Under the pieces are notes generated by a model. The model saw nothing but the letters and a program-made list of their open reading frames with translations. It ran no database searches and was not told the DNA's origin. From NCBI GenBank assembly GCA_003476705.1, contig DMVM01000092.1, positions 1 through 28,734 of the forward strand: a stretch of DNA of 28,734 bases, given 5' to 3'. The position numbers and the translations under genes are program-made. The DNA is from Coprothermobacter sp. GTDB lineage: Bacteria; Coprothermobacterota; Coprothermobacteria; Coprothermobacterales; Coprothermobacteraceae. This document shows, piece by piece, positions 9,564 through 17,568 of the stretch. Every line of letters begins with the position of its first letter. Within the stretch, counting starts at the first letter, position 1.

Positions 9564-10927
9564 TGGAAAATGACAAAGTTGAGTTCAAGGAGACCTGGAG
9601 GGACGAATACCTCAAGGTAATAGCTAGCTTTGCGAATAATGATGGTGGGATTCTCTATGTGGGAGTTAAAGACAATGGGGATATTGTCGGCGTTCCTCAG
9701 GAAGATGCAAAGAAACTTCTTCAAGATATACCTAACAAAATAAGGAGCAAGTTGGGTATAACGCCCCAAGTTATTGACGAACGCAAGGATGGAAAGATTG
9801 TCATTCGAATAGATGTAACGAGATCCGAACAGCCAGTGAATTTTGATGGTAAGTTCTTTAGAAGGTCAGGCAGTACTACCCAAGAACTTACTGGGCCCGA
9901 ATTGAACAGTTTTTTAATTGAGAAAACCGGGAGATCTTGGGACAGCTTACCTGTTGAAGGCACACTGGAAGATTTGAACTTTCAGACTATAGAGAAGTGG
10001 AAGTCTCTTCTAAACAAGGAACGTGTTCCATACGCTGTAAATGAAAGTGTTGAGACACTGCTAAGGAAAACAAAACTGTTAACACTGGATGGTAAGCTTA
10101 CTAGAGCTTGCGTGTTACTCTTTGGCAAAGAGCCGCAAAACTATTTCATAAGTGCTTACACAAGAGTCGGCCGGTTCAAGGATGGAACAACTATATTAGA
10201 CTCGGTGGATATAAAGGGGAACCTGCTTCAGCAGGTGGATGGTACACTTGAAGTAATAAAAAAGCACTTGAACGTGAAATTTGATACATCGGTTACTGAA
10301 CTTACACTTGAAGGAACTCGGCGCAGAGAAATATGGGATTATCCGTTGGATGCTTTAAGAGAGGCGTTGATTAACGCCTTGGTTCATAGAGACTATTTAG
10401 ATTACACCTCTCCCATTCTTATAAGAATTTTTGATGACGAAATTTGGTTCAGCAATCCTGGGAAGCTTTTGCCTCCATTGACGACGGATGATTTGAAAAA
10501 AGAAACCCATGATACTGTGCACCGAAACCCACTTTTGGCTGACGCTTTTTACTTTGCTGGATTAATCGAGAAATGGGGTACAGGGACTTCAAAAATGGTG
10601 AAGTTGTGCACTGAGCAGGGTTTGCCTGAGCCTGTTTTCTCAGTGAGAGAAGCTGGTTCAGGGAGCTTTACGGTTCAATTTTTTAAAGACATATACAATG
10701 AAGAAAATCTGAGAACTCTTGGTCTGAATGAAAGGCAAATAGAGGCAGTTATGTATGTAAAAAAACAGGGATCAATAACTAACAAGCAGTACCAGGAAAT
10801 GTTCGGTGTCTCTAAACGTACGGCCACGAGAGACTTAACAGACCTGGTTTCTCAAGGTATATTTGATCAGATTGGGAAATCCGGGAAGGGGATAACATAT
10901 GTCCTACAGACCATGGAAAATAATTAA
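9560..10927 (+). CDS. AlbA_2 (Schlafen-like) / HATPase_c_4 ATP-binding putative regulator within the hsd operon
   Basis: The N-terminal ~120 residues have the AlbA_2 (divergent AAA_4) signature: VEFKETW, then ASFANNDGGILYVGVKDNGDIVGV and later FFRRSGSTTQ. A central part contains EALINALVHRDY (from about residue 268) with YTSPILIRIFDDEIWFSNPG, matching the HATPase_c_4 region of predicted transcriptional regulators. The last ~70 residues form a winged-helix-like segment (ERQIEAVMYVKKQGSITNKQYQEMFGVS... in outline). Such genes are recurrent passengers of type I R-M loci; their role is uncertain (regulation or accessory defence). It overlaps hsdM by four bases. The reading frame ends just where an ATGGGGCCA repeat tract begins, so the C-terminus may have been altered. 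Molecular function is not established from sequence. Confidence 0.85.
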   Translation: MMENDKVEFKETWRDEYLKVIASFANNDGGILYVGVKDNGDIVGVPQEDAKKLLQDIPNKIRSKLGITPQVIDERKDGKIVIRIDVTRSEQPVNFDGKFFRRSGSTTQELTGPELNSFLIEKTGRSWDSLPVEGTLEDLNFQTIEKWKSLLNKERVPYAVNESVETLLRKTKLLTLDGKLTRACVLLFGKEPQNYFISAYTRVGRFKDGTTILDSVDIKGNLLQQVDGTLEVIKKHLNVKFDTSVTELTLEGTRRREIWDYPLDALREALINALVHRDYLDYTSPILIRIFDDEIWFSNPGKLLPPLTTDDLKKETHDTVHRNPLLADAFYFAGLIEKWGTGTSKMVKLCTEQGLPEPVFSVREAGSGSFTVQFFKDIYNEENLRTLGLNERQIEAVMYVKKQGSITNKQYQEMFGVSKRTATRDLTDLVSQGIFDQIGKSGKGITYVLQTMENN

Positions 10928-10966
10928 TGGGGCCAATGGGGCCATAATGGGGCCACAATGGGGCCA
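10927..10966. repeat. Four ATGGGGCCA direct repeats between the ATP-binding gene and hsdS
   Basis: The 9-mer ATGGGGCCA occurs at 10927, 10936, 10947 and 10958, that is at 9-, 11- and 11-base steps, directly after the stop codon of the ATP-binding gene. Each copy holds a GGCC palindrome. The sequence GGGCCACA in the third copy can pair with TGTGGCCC near 11003-11010. The tract sits in the ~170-base space before hsdS. It could be a protein-binding array, a translated low-complexity tail lost from the upstream gene, or a replication-slippage product; the sequence alone does not decide. Confidence 0.8.
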
Positions 10967-11094
10967 ACCTTCCAAAAAACTCAGCATTTTCTGGGCGAAC
11001 ATGTGGCCCAACTCTGTTTTGTTTTACATGGACGGAACCCTGGAAATAAAAAAGATTGATGAGGACTACTTCCTTGAAAATTGAAGAGAAGACC

Positions 11095-12453
11095 ATGGAA
11101 AACAAAGTCACCTTCTACGAGGAAACAAACTTTAAGAATACTGAAATTGGCGAGATCCCAGCAGATTGGGAAGTAGTAAAGCTGGGTGGGTTAATAGTTG
11201 ACGAAATGAATGGAGATTGGGGTAAAGGTGAAAAGGAAAGCCTAGATTTTACGAAGTGTTTTGTTTTGAGAGGAACGGACTTTCAGAAAGCTGCTAAAGG
11301 TGATTTTGAAGAGGTACCGGTCAGATTTTTGAAAGATTCGAGTTTAAGCAAGCGTTGGTTGCAAGATGGAGATATCCTTGTGGAAATCTCCGGTGGCGGC
11401 GAGAAGCAACCAACGGGCAGGGTGTTACTTGCAAAGAGGAATTGGCTTGAGAAAATACACTGCCCAGTAGTTTTCTCAAATTTCGTGAAGAGGATAAGGA
11501 TTAGCGACTCTGTGTGCTTTCCAGAGTATTTCTACTTGTATTGGAAACTTTTATATCAAAATAAGAAGACATCTTTTTATGAGAGAAGAACTACTGGAAT
11601 AAGAAACTTCAAATACAAAGACTTCGTAGAGAATGAGTCTATTCCTCTTCCGCCACTGGAGGAGCAAAAAGCCATTGCTTATGTGCTGTCCACGGTGCAG
11701 GAAGCCCGGGAGAAGACCGAAAAAGTAATTGAAGCCACGAAAGAGCTAAAAAAGTCACTTATGAAGCACCTCTTCACATACGGACCTGTGAGTTTGGAAG
11801 AAGCGAGCCGTATCAGTTTGAAGGAAACTGAAATTGGCGAGATCCCAGCAGATTGGGAAGTAGTGAAGCTGGAGCAAGTTGGTGAGGTAGTAACAGGAAA
11901 TACACCTTCCAAGGCGAAAAAAGAATACTGGATAAACGGAACGATCGACTTCGTGAAACCTCCGGATCTTAGGAATAGTTGTATAACCACCGCATCAGAG
12001 AAGATTTCTGAACACGCGGTCCATGTTGCAAGATTAGTTCCATCAGGATCTGTCTTAGTTTCGTGTATCGGGAATATAGGGAGAGTCGGGTATTCACTGA
12101 AGAAAACCGCCTTTAATCAGCAAATTAACGCTATCGTCCCCAATGATACTATAAATAGCATCTATTTGTTTTTTGTATTACAGACTCAGGCAGAACAAAT
12201 AGAAAAACTAAAAGCAGTCACTACTATACCGATTGTAAACAAGAGTAAGTTTATGCAGGTACTTATTCCTCTTCCGCCACTGCCCGTACAAAAGCGCATT
12301 GCAGAGATTCTACAAACGGTTGATGAAAAGATTCAAGCTGAAGAGAAAAAGAAGCAAGCACTGGACAGCCTCTTTAACTCGATGCTGCACATGCTTATGA
12401 GTGGCAAGCTCAGAGTTAAGTTCCAAACTTCCGAGGAAGGGACAAGTGACTAG
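11095..12453 (+). CDS. hsdS: Type I restriction-modification specificity subunit HsdS
   Basis: HsdS chooses the bipartite DNA target of the type I enzyme. The protein is two half-repeats. Each begins TEIGEIPADWEVVKL (residues about 16 and 245) followed by a variable target-recognition domain of ~150 residues, then a conserved IPLPPL(E/P).Q block and a long helix (AREKTEKVIEATKELKKSL in the first half, EEKKKQALDSLFNSML in the second). The ATG at 11095 has GAAGAG upstream and places the first repeat near the N-terminus; TTG 11056 or ATG 11059 are in-frame alternatives. The first recognition domain differs completely from the second, as expected for an asymmetric target. The 452-aa length is typical of a full-length two-domain HsdS. 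Confidence 0.93.
   Translation: MENKVTFYEETNFKNTEIGEIPADWEVVKLGGLIVDEMNGDWGKGEKESLDFTKCFVLRGTDFQKAAKGDFEEVPVRFLKDSSLSKRWLQDGDILVEISGGGEKQPTGRVLLAKRNWLEKIHCPVVFSNFVKRIRISDSVCFPEYFYLYWKLLYQNKKTSFYERRTTGIRNFKYKDFVENESIPLPPLEEQKAIAYVLSTVQEAREKTEKVIEATKELKKSLMKHLFTYGPVSLEEASRISLKETEIGEIPADWEVVKLEQVGEVVTGNTPSKAKKEYWINGTIDFVKPPDLRNSCITTASEKISEHAVHVARLVPSGSVLVSCIGNIGRVGYSLKKTAFNQQINAIVPNDTINSIYLFFVLQTQAEQIEKLKAVTTIPIVNKSKFMQVLIPLPPLPVQKRIAEILQTVDEKIQAEEKKKQALDSLFNSMLHMLMSGKLRVKFQTSEEGTSD
11140..11185 (+). repeat. HsdS internal direct repeat, copy 1 (46 bp)
   Basis: This segment encodes TEIGEIPADWEVVKL and is nearly identical at the DNA level to 11827-11872: one A/G difference was seen in 46 bases. 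The two copies are 687 bp (229 codons) apart and in frame, so a crossover between them would delete or exchange one recognition domain while leaving an open frame. Confidence 0.9.
11827..11872 (+). repeat. HsdS internal direct repeat, copy 2 (46 bp)
   Basis: Second copy of the 46-bp HsdS repeat, introducing the second target-recognition domain. A further shared 18-mer (ATTCCTCTTCCGCCACTG at 11641-11658 and 12265-12282) closes each recognition domain, so each domain is bracketed by DNA repeats. Confidence 0.9.
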
Positions 12454-12490
12454 CACAATAAACAACTGTTAGTGGGGGTGTAAATGGAAG

Positions 12491-15439
12491 ATGGGGTACT
12501 TGGGTAACGAGCGGGACGTGGTGCAAGATGCCATCTTGAAGTATGTTCAGGAGGAACAGGGGTTTTACGAAACTGCAGAAGGTGTAGACCTATTTCTGAG
12601 TTTGGGGTGGCAGTACATTGACCGCAACGAAGCTTTGGAAAAACGTAGGTCAGAAAGTAGCCTGTTTTTCTACGATGTTCTAAGGCAACAGCTTCTGCGT
12701 CTTAACGACTTTCTTACCGACGATTTGGTTGACGAACTCATAAAGCGACTGGAAAAAATACCAGCAACTTTGGAAGGTAACTTGGACATTTGGGAACATC
12801 TTTGTGGCAAAAAGACAGTCTTTGTCCCCAGCGAAAAGCGAGAGCGGAACGTTACGTTCATCGATCCTGAGCCTCAGAACAATGTTTTCCAGGTGACTGA
12901 CGAATTCTCTTTTTACAATGGACGGAGCAGGAACCGTTACGATGTGGTTTTCCTCATAAACGGTATACCGGTGTTCTTTGTTGAAACCAAAGCAGCGCAT
13001 CGAGAAGATGCATTGGGAGAAGCGCTGGAGCAGGTAGCTCGGTATCACCGTGAAACGCCCGAGGCCATGAAAGTACTGCAAATTTACACGCTTACGCAGG
13101 TGATTCAGTTTTTCTACGCTGCCACATGGTCTTTCACGCCAAAAGCGCTTTTTAATTGGAAGGTGGACAAGCAGACAAAATCGTTTGAAGACACCGTGAA
13201 GACTTTCTTTGATAAGCGAAACGTCTTGGACTTGCTTTTCAACGGCATATTGTTCACACGCAAAGATGATGAACTTAAGAAGGTGGTCCTCAGACCGCAT
13301 CAAATAAGAGCTGTGAAGAAAATCGTACACAGAGCCGAGGACACCATTAGAAAACGTGGCCTTATTTGGCACACGCAAGGTTCTGGTAAAACCTACACCA
13401 TGATAGTTGCGGCCAGGTTAATACTCCAGAATCCTGCTTTTTCTAATCCCACGGTGATAATGCTAGTAGACAGAAACGAGCTTGAAGCGCAGTTGTTTGG
13501 GAATCTGAAGTCAGTTGGATTTGAAATTGATGAAGACCGCATTGCACAGGGTAAAAAACATCTTAAAGAGTTACTGGAGAGGGACACTCGTGGTCTCATA
13601 GTGAGTACCATACAGAAGTTCGAAGGCATGCCAGCTAACATAAACACACGTGACAACATATTTGTTCTCGTCGACGAGGCCCACAGAACTACCACGGGCG
13701 GTCTGGGAAACTACCTCATGTCAGCTTTGCCCAATGCCACCTACTTTGGTTTTACAGGCACGCCCATAGATAGAACCGCATATGGAAAGGGCACGTTCAA
13801 AATATTCGGCGTTGATGATCCCAAGGGCTATTTGGACAAGTACAGCATTGCTGAATCCATTGAAGACGGCAGCACAGTGGAGATCCACTACGGCCTTGCT
13901 CCCAACGAATTGAGGGTGGACAGGGAAACGCTGGATCGAGAATTCCTCAGTTTAAGTGAGGCTGAAGGTGTGGCGGATTTTGACGTACTGAACCGTGTTT
14001 TAGAGAAGGCCGTGAATCTGAAAAACATGCTTAAGAGCAAAGAAAGAGTATCTAAAGTAGCCCAAGCTGTTGCAGAACATTTTACAAACTACGTGGAGCC
14101 AATGGGTTTTAAAGCGTTTTTGGTAGCGGTAGACAGAGAAGCCTGCGCTTTTTACAAAGATGAACTGGATAAAATTCTGCCGCCAGAATACAGCGATGTC
14201 ATCGTAAGCCCAGCGCAGAACGATCCACCTCATCTTCAACGGTTCCACTACTCTGAAGACAAGGAGAAGCAAATTAGAAAGGCTTTCCAAAAAAAGGACG
14301 AATTACCTAAAATTCTCATCGTCACATCAAAACTGCTTACAGGTTTTGACGCTCCCATACTTTACTGCATGTACCTGGATAAGCCCATGCGTGACCACAC
14401 CCTCCTTCAAGCTATTGCCCGTGTTAACAGACCTTATGAGGATGAAGAGGGCTTAGTGAAGCCATGCGGCTTTATCTTGGATTTTGTCGGCGTATTTGAA
14501 GACCTTAAAAAGGCTTTGGCATTTGATTCCGAGGATGTGGAGGACATCGAAAAGGTTGTAAAAGAAATTGGCCAACTTAAGGGGCGTTTTTCTGAACTCA
14601 TGGAAGAAGGAAGGGGAGAGTACTTAAGATTGCTGGAGGGTAAACAACGCGACAAGGCAGTTGAAAGCGTATTGGAATACTTCCAAGACGAGAAAAAGAG
14701 GAAGGATTTTCAGGTGTTTTACAAAGAGCTTTCCAGCATTTATGAAGTGATCTCACCTGATCCTTTTCTGAGTCCTTATCTGCAGGACTATGAAACAATA
14801 AGCAGAATGAGTGCACTCCTCAGGGAGGCTTTTGGGCCATTACCACTGGTTAGCAGGGAGTTTACGAAAAAAACTGCGAAACTTGTACAGGAACATACAA
14901 ATTCTACTACGCCCGATCTTAGCCTAAAGGTTTATGAGATCGACGAGCATCTAATGGATAGGATAAAACAAAGCAAGGAATCAGATACGGAAAAGGTTTT
15001 CAACATAGCAAAGAGTATTGCGAAAGTGGTTAGTGAAGAGGCAAAGAAGAACCCCTACTTAGTATCCATTAGTGAGCGCGCCGAGAGCATTGTCCAAGCC
15101 TTCGTGGAAAAGCAGCAGACCGCACAAGAGAGCTTAAGAAAGCTCGAGGATATTATCAGCGAAATGAACAAAGCTAAGATGGAACAAGAAGAGAAGGACA
15201 TAGATGGAGCTGTTTTCACTGTTTACTGGCTATTAAAACGTCAAGGCATAAGCGATGCAGAGGAAGCAGCCAAAGCTATTCAGAGCATTTTTGAAAAGTA
15301 TCCTCACTGGAAAGACAGCAAACAAGGTGAGAGCAGCGTACGCAGGGAAATGTACGTAGCGTTGGAAAAATATGCTGAACCTAAAAATTTGTTTCCCATC
15401 GTTGACGAATTAATACGTTTGCTGAAGGTGGGTGCATGA
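12491..15439 (+). CDS. hsdR: Type I restriction endonuclease/translocase subunit HsdR
   Basis: HsdR is the ATP-driven translocase and nuclease of the type I complex. The N-terminal nuclease domain shows the PD-(D/E)xK-type arrangement: Asp at about residue 151 (RYDVVF) and ETK at about 165-167. The SF2 helicase motor follows with Walker A QGSGKT (GSGKT about 297-301), a DEAH box (395-398), FTGTPI and QAIARVNRPY. The C-terminal third is helical and charged, as in the HsdR C-terminal assembly region. The ATG at 12491 is used; GTGGGGGTG lies about ten bases upstream. No frameshift or missing motif is seen, so restriction activity is plausible. The stop overlaps the next gene (ATGA). At 982 aa it is full length. 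Confidence 0.96.
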   Translation: MGYLGNERDVVQDAILKYVQEEQGFYETAEGVDLFLSLGWQYIDRNEALEKRRSESSLFFYDVLRQQLLRLNDFLTDDLVDELIKRLEKIPATLEGNLDIWEHLCGKKTVFVPSEKRERNVTFIDPEPQNNVFQVTDEFSFYNGRSRNRYDVVFLINGIPVFFVETKAAHREDALGEALEQVARYHRETPEAMKVLQIYTLTQVIQFFYAATWSFTPKALFNWKVDKQTKSFEDTVKTFFDKRNVLDLLFNGILFTRKDDELKKVVLRPHQIRAVKKIVHRAEDTIRKRGLIWHTQGSGKTYTMIVAARLILQNPAFSNPTVIMLVDRNELEAQLFGNLKSVGFEIDEDRIAQGKKHLKELLERDTRGLIVSTIQKFEGMPANINTRDNIFVLVDEAHRTTTGGLGNYLMSALPNATYFGFTGTPIDRTAYGKGTFKIFGVDDPKGYLDKYSIAESIEDGSTVEIHYGLAPNELRVDRETLDREFLSLSEAEGVADFDVLNRVLEKAVNLKNMLKSKERVSKVAQAVAEHFTNYVEPMGFKAFLVAVDREACAFYKDELDKILPPEYSDVIVSPAQNDPPHLQRFHYSEDKEKQIRKAFQKKDELPKILIVTSKLLTGFDAPILYCMYLDKPMRDHTLLQAIARVNRPYEDEEGLVKPCGFILDFVGVFEDLKKALAFDSEDVEDIEKVVKEIGQLKGRFSELMEEGRGEYLRLLEGKQRDKAVESVLEYFQDEKKRKDFQVFYKELSSIYEVISPDPFLSPYLQDYETISRMSALLREAFGPLPLVSREFTKKTAKLVQEHTNSTTPDLSLKVYEIDEHLMDRIKQSKESDTEKVFNIAKSIAKVVSEEAKKNPYLVSISERAESIVQAFVEKQQTAQESLRKLEDIISEMNKAKMEQEEKDIDGAVFTVYWLLKRQGISDAEEAAKAIQSIFEKYPHWKDSKQGESSVRREMYVALEKYAEPKNLFPIVDELIRLLKVGA

Positions 15440-15702
15440 TGAAACCGGAAGAGTTGAAAGCTTTGGTCTATCAGTTAGCCGAAAGCATGGGTGCTTCACC
15501 CAAGGAAGTGCAAGTCAGGGACATGAAGCACAAATGGGCGAGCTGTTCCGCGAAGGGCAGACTTACCTTCTCCAGGGATTTACTCTCGCAGGACTTTGGG
15601 TTCATAAAAGAAGTTGTTCTTCACGAGCTCCTTCATCTCAAAATTCCTAACCACGGCAAGTTGTTCAAGTTGCTGCTTAAAAGCTATAAAGAAACGCTTT
15701 AG
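15436..15702 (+). CDS. YgjP-like (M48/DUF45-type) metallopeptidase family protein, small
   Basis: An 88-aa protein with the zinc-site pattern HELLHLKIPNHGKLF (HExxH plus a downstream His in NHG). The preceding RDMKHKWASCSAKGRLTFSRDL matches the YgjP/DUF45 block R.MK.RWGSC...G.I.ln..L. It is shorter than free-standing YgjP proteins (~170-240 aa), holding mainly the catalytic core. The ATG overlaps the hsdR stop by four bases, so it is the last gene of the hsd operon. Small members of this family are often encoded next to hsdR. A housekeeping or processing role for the R-M complex is inference only; no substrate is known from sequence. Confidence 0.85.
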   Translation: MMKPEELKALVYQLAESMGASPKEVQVRDMKHKWASCSAKGRLTFSRDLLSQDFGFIKEVVLHELLHLKIPNHGKLFKLLLKSYKETL

Positions 15703-15714
15703 CGAAAAAAATAC

Positions 15715-16140
15715 TCACTCTCCTTTCTGTCTTTCCAGATAACTAATGATGATATTTTTTAGTTCATCCACTCGCTTAGTGCCGGGAATGCCGCTTAGGG
15801 ACACAGCTGCTAAGGTAAAGGGTGTTATGGCCTCCAAATCGTATGGGTCTTTCACGCAGAGGATGTTAGGTACATCGGGGATGTAACCTTCTACCACCAC
15901 GAAATCCACTTGGGGTAAATGGATTGGTGCTTTGGTTGTAATGAGCTGAAGGTTTTCACTGTCACGTACTACTGACCACAGGGTTTGGTGTGCCATTTGC
16001 AGGTGCTGATGCAGTTTAATAGTGGTGTGAGTGTGCTTCTCGTAACCCACGGTGCCAAGTTTAGAAAGCACATTGATGAGCTCTTGGCACGCCGTGGTTT
16101 TCCCACTGTGTTTCCTGCCGAATACTGAGAAGGTAATCAC
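15715..16140 (-). CDS. Divergent MobB-like P-loop protein (molybdopterin-guanine dinucleotide biosynthesis adaptor family)
   Basis: The N-terminus VITFSVFGRKHSGKTTACQEL has the Walker A loop and placement of MobB proteins, which bind GTP and assist MobA in attaching GMP to molybdopterin. VDFVVVEGYIPDVP matches the MobB Walker B/EGF-like segment. The usual HHxFxxDxxGKDSxRH region is degenerate here (KHTHTTIKLHQHL). I chose GTG at 16140: it overlaps the stop of the upstream gene (GTGA) and has AAAAGGGG before it; the frame is open upstream to 16167. Predicted length 141 aa is slightly short. In an organism with tRNA-Sec, a molybdo/tungsto formate dehydrogenase would explain a MobB, but the degenerate core leaves another P-loop function possible. 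Confidence 0.7.
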   Translation of the reverse strand: MITFSVFGRKHSGKTTACQELINVLSKLGTVGYEKHTHTTIKLHQHLQMAHQTLWSVVRDSENLQLITTKAPIHLPQVDFVVVEGYIPDVPNILCVKDPYDLEAITPFTLAAVSLSGIPGTKRVDELKNIIISYLERQKGE

Positions 16141-16685
16141 AGCGAGATATACCCCTTTTCTCCACAAAACCGTAATACGTTTTTGATCCAGCTACCAGCT
16201 TTCGTGTTTATGTTCATTAGTTCGCGCTGCTCTGTTAAGATCCAGTTTTCCAGTTGATGTTCAGTTATTACTCGCTCCAGGCCATCACTGCTCTGTACCC
16301 ACCAAAGCTGTTTTCCCACCAAGGGAGCCAATAAAGAAAGAGGAACACCTGTAAAGGAGAGTTTTCCCTTGCTAAATTGCTTAGGCTCCATATTGGGCAG
16401 TGGTATTTGCTCAGTTGGTTCTTTGTCAAGATAGATGCTCTCTACGTATTTAACCTGCTTAAGCCAGTACATGGGTTTGTTGTCCATGACAAAAACACCT
16501 AAAGTAGGTTGACCGTCTACCGCATTTACCAGCCATGTGCGTCCACTAAAGGTACGTGGGATATAAGCATCAAAGTTATCTTGGGTAATCACATGTAGCC
16601 ACCGAGCTGTGAACAGTATGGGAGAGCCTATTACTTCGTGCTTTTTCTCTCTACCGCGGGCAATGCCCTCCACGATGCCCTTCAT
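16137..16685 (-). CDS. Unrecognised 182-aa protein between M55 peptidase and MobB-like genes
   Basis: I do not recognise a family. The protein has no obvious signal peptide, transmembrane helix, metal motif or nucleotide loop. It contains several Trp/Tyr-rich strands (ARWLHVITQDNFDAYIP, RTWLVNAVDGQ, KPMYWLKQVKYVESIYLD) and one Cys near the C-terminus. The gene starts 5 bases after the M55 gene and its stop overlaps the next start (GTGA), so the three are almost surely co-transcribed and the last two translationally coupled. Codon use resembles neighbours. The strict coupling suggests a shared process with the MobB-like protein; that is inference. Confidence 0.75.
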   Translation of the reverse strand: MKGIVEGIARGREKKHEVIGSPILFTARWLHVITQDNFDAYIPRTFSGRTWLVNAVDGQPTLGVFVMDNKPMYWLKQVKYVESIYLDKEPTEQIPLPNMEPKQFSKGKLSFTGVPLSLLAPLVGKQLWWVQSSDGLERVITEHQLENWILTEQRELMNINTKAGSWIKNVLRFCGEKGYISL

Positions 16686-16690
16686 ATTTT

Positions 16691-17512
16691 TTACAACCTC
16701 ATTGCTGAAGAAGCCATGAAAACAATGGCTTGGAAAGCATGGAAGGCTTGGGCATAGTCAGACATGGTGAATTCAATGGTACGTGAGCTTAGGCGCTTTA
16801 CAAAAGGCAGCTCAGAGGTCACATCAGCAGCCAGGCGATTTAGGAATTCCACGGTGAATGTGGCTTCGCCTATCTTTGTTATGGAGGAGTCCTTAAGTTG
16901 TTTTGCATTTTGCAGTGCTTGGTGCACTTTTTCTGGCAGGGTCAATAATGCATCGTGATAACTTTGTGCACTAAAACGGGACCACGTTTTGTTTGTGGCA
17001 TGGAATACGGCTTCGGGTAAGTTTTCCTTTATTTCTTCTTCCAATTCCTCGGAACCGCTTACAAAAATGACAGGCACTCCATGGTAGTGAGCCAAAAAGC
17101 CGTTTATGGTGGATTCGCCCACCTCTTTGCCATTAATGAGCAGGCGGTAAATGGTGGATGAGGAGTAAGAGTGGTCCATGGCACCCCAGCCACCAGCTTT
17201 TGTGTGGTAACCGACAAACATGACCCCATCGAAGGTGCTATCGATACCGGTCATCATGTAATTAGGCCTTGGATAACCAGATACGAGATCCAGCTTCACA
17301 GAACTGGTTTCCAGCATGCTACGGTAAATGTTATCTCCACGCGAATGACTATCTACCATGAGCACATAGGCATTGGCATTCACTTCTTCAATGGACTTTA
17401 GGAGCACGTTTAGCTCTTTGTGAAGCAGTTGCTTTGCTTCTTCCGTTTTCATAAATTCCCATGATGGAACACCCCAAATGCCTTCGTAATCAACTGAAAC
17501 AAATAGGCGCAT
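16691..17512 (-). CDS. M55 family D-aminopeptidase (DppA-like)
   Basis: M55 enzymes are cytoplasmic zinc D-aminopeptidases acting on D-Ala-containing peptides, typically decamers. The N-terminus LFVSVDYEGIWGV matches the DxEG metal-binding start of DppA. VDSHSRGDN (normally DAHG), GYHTKAGGWGAMDHSYSS and NGKEVGESTINGFLAHYHGVPVIFVSGSEEL in outline match the remaining active-site blocks in order. The ATG at 17512 is preferred over the upstream in-frame start at 17539 because it is preceded by AAGGAGTG and puts the metal motif at the family's usual position. Length is 273 aa. It leads a three-gene minus-strand unit. The DSH and SGSEE variants differ from textbook DppA, so the exact peptide substrate is open. 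Confidence 0.88.
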   Translation of the reverse strand: MRLFVSVDYEGIWGVPSWEFMKTEEAKQLLHKELNVLLKSIEEVNANAYVLMVDSHSRGDNIYRSMLETSSVKLDLVSGYPRPNYMMTGIDSTFDGVMFVGYHTKAGGWGAMDHSYSSSTIYRLLINGKEVGESTINGFLAHYHGVPVIFVSGSEELEEEIKENLPEAVFHATNKTWSRFSAQSYHDALLTLPEKVHQALQNAKQLKDSSITKIGEATFTVEFLNRLAADVTSELPFVKRLSSRTIEFTMSDYAQAFHAFQAIVFMASSAMRL

Positions 17513-17520
17513 ATAGTCTT

Positions 17521-17543
17521 CACTCCTTTTAAGAAGCATTATA
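17521..17543 (-). promoter_or_regulatory. Candidate -10 box and Shine-Dalgarno for the M55 unit
   Basis: On the minus strand a perfect TATAAT lies at 17543-17538 and AAGGAGTG at 17528-17521 before the ATG at 17512. No good -35 is seen at the right spacing. The predicted leader is only ~19 bases. This would let the M55 unit be transcribed separately from the PP-loop gene upstream. Confidence 0.4.
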
Positions 17544-17568
17544 CTTTAGGCCCCTTCTTGTTCATCTC

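Noticed and set aside
10899..11084. 61-codon plus-strand frame across the ATGGGGCCA repeats
   Set aside because: It overlaps the end of the ATP-binding gene, shows no family resemblance and has no good ribosome site. It is treated as a possible relic tail, not a gene.
15660..15720. Terminator between the convergent YgjP-like and MobB-like genes
   Set aside because: Only a 4-bp stem (CGCT/AGCG) with a two-base loop on the minus strand; too weak to call.
17538..17568. Complete -35/-10 promoter for the M55 gene
   Set aside because: The -10 is perfect, but the only TTGAGA lies 23 bases away, too far; only the -10 is reported.
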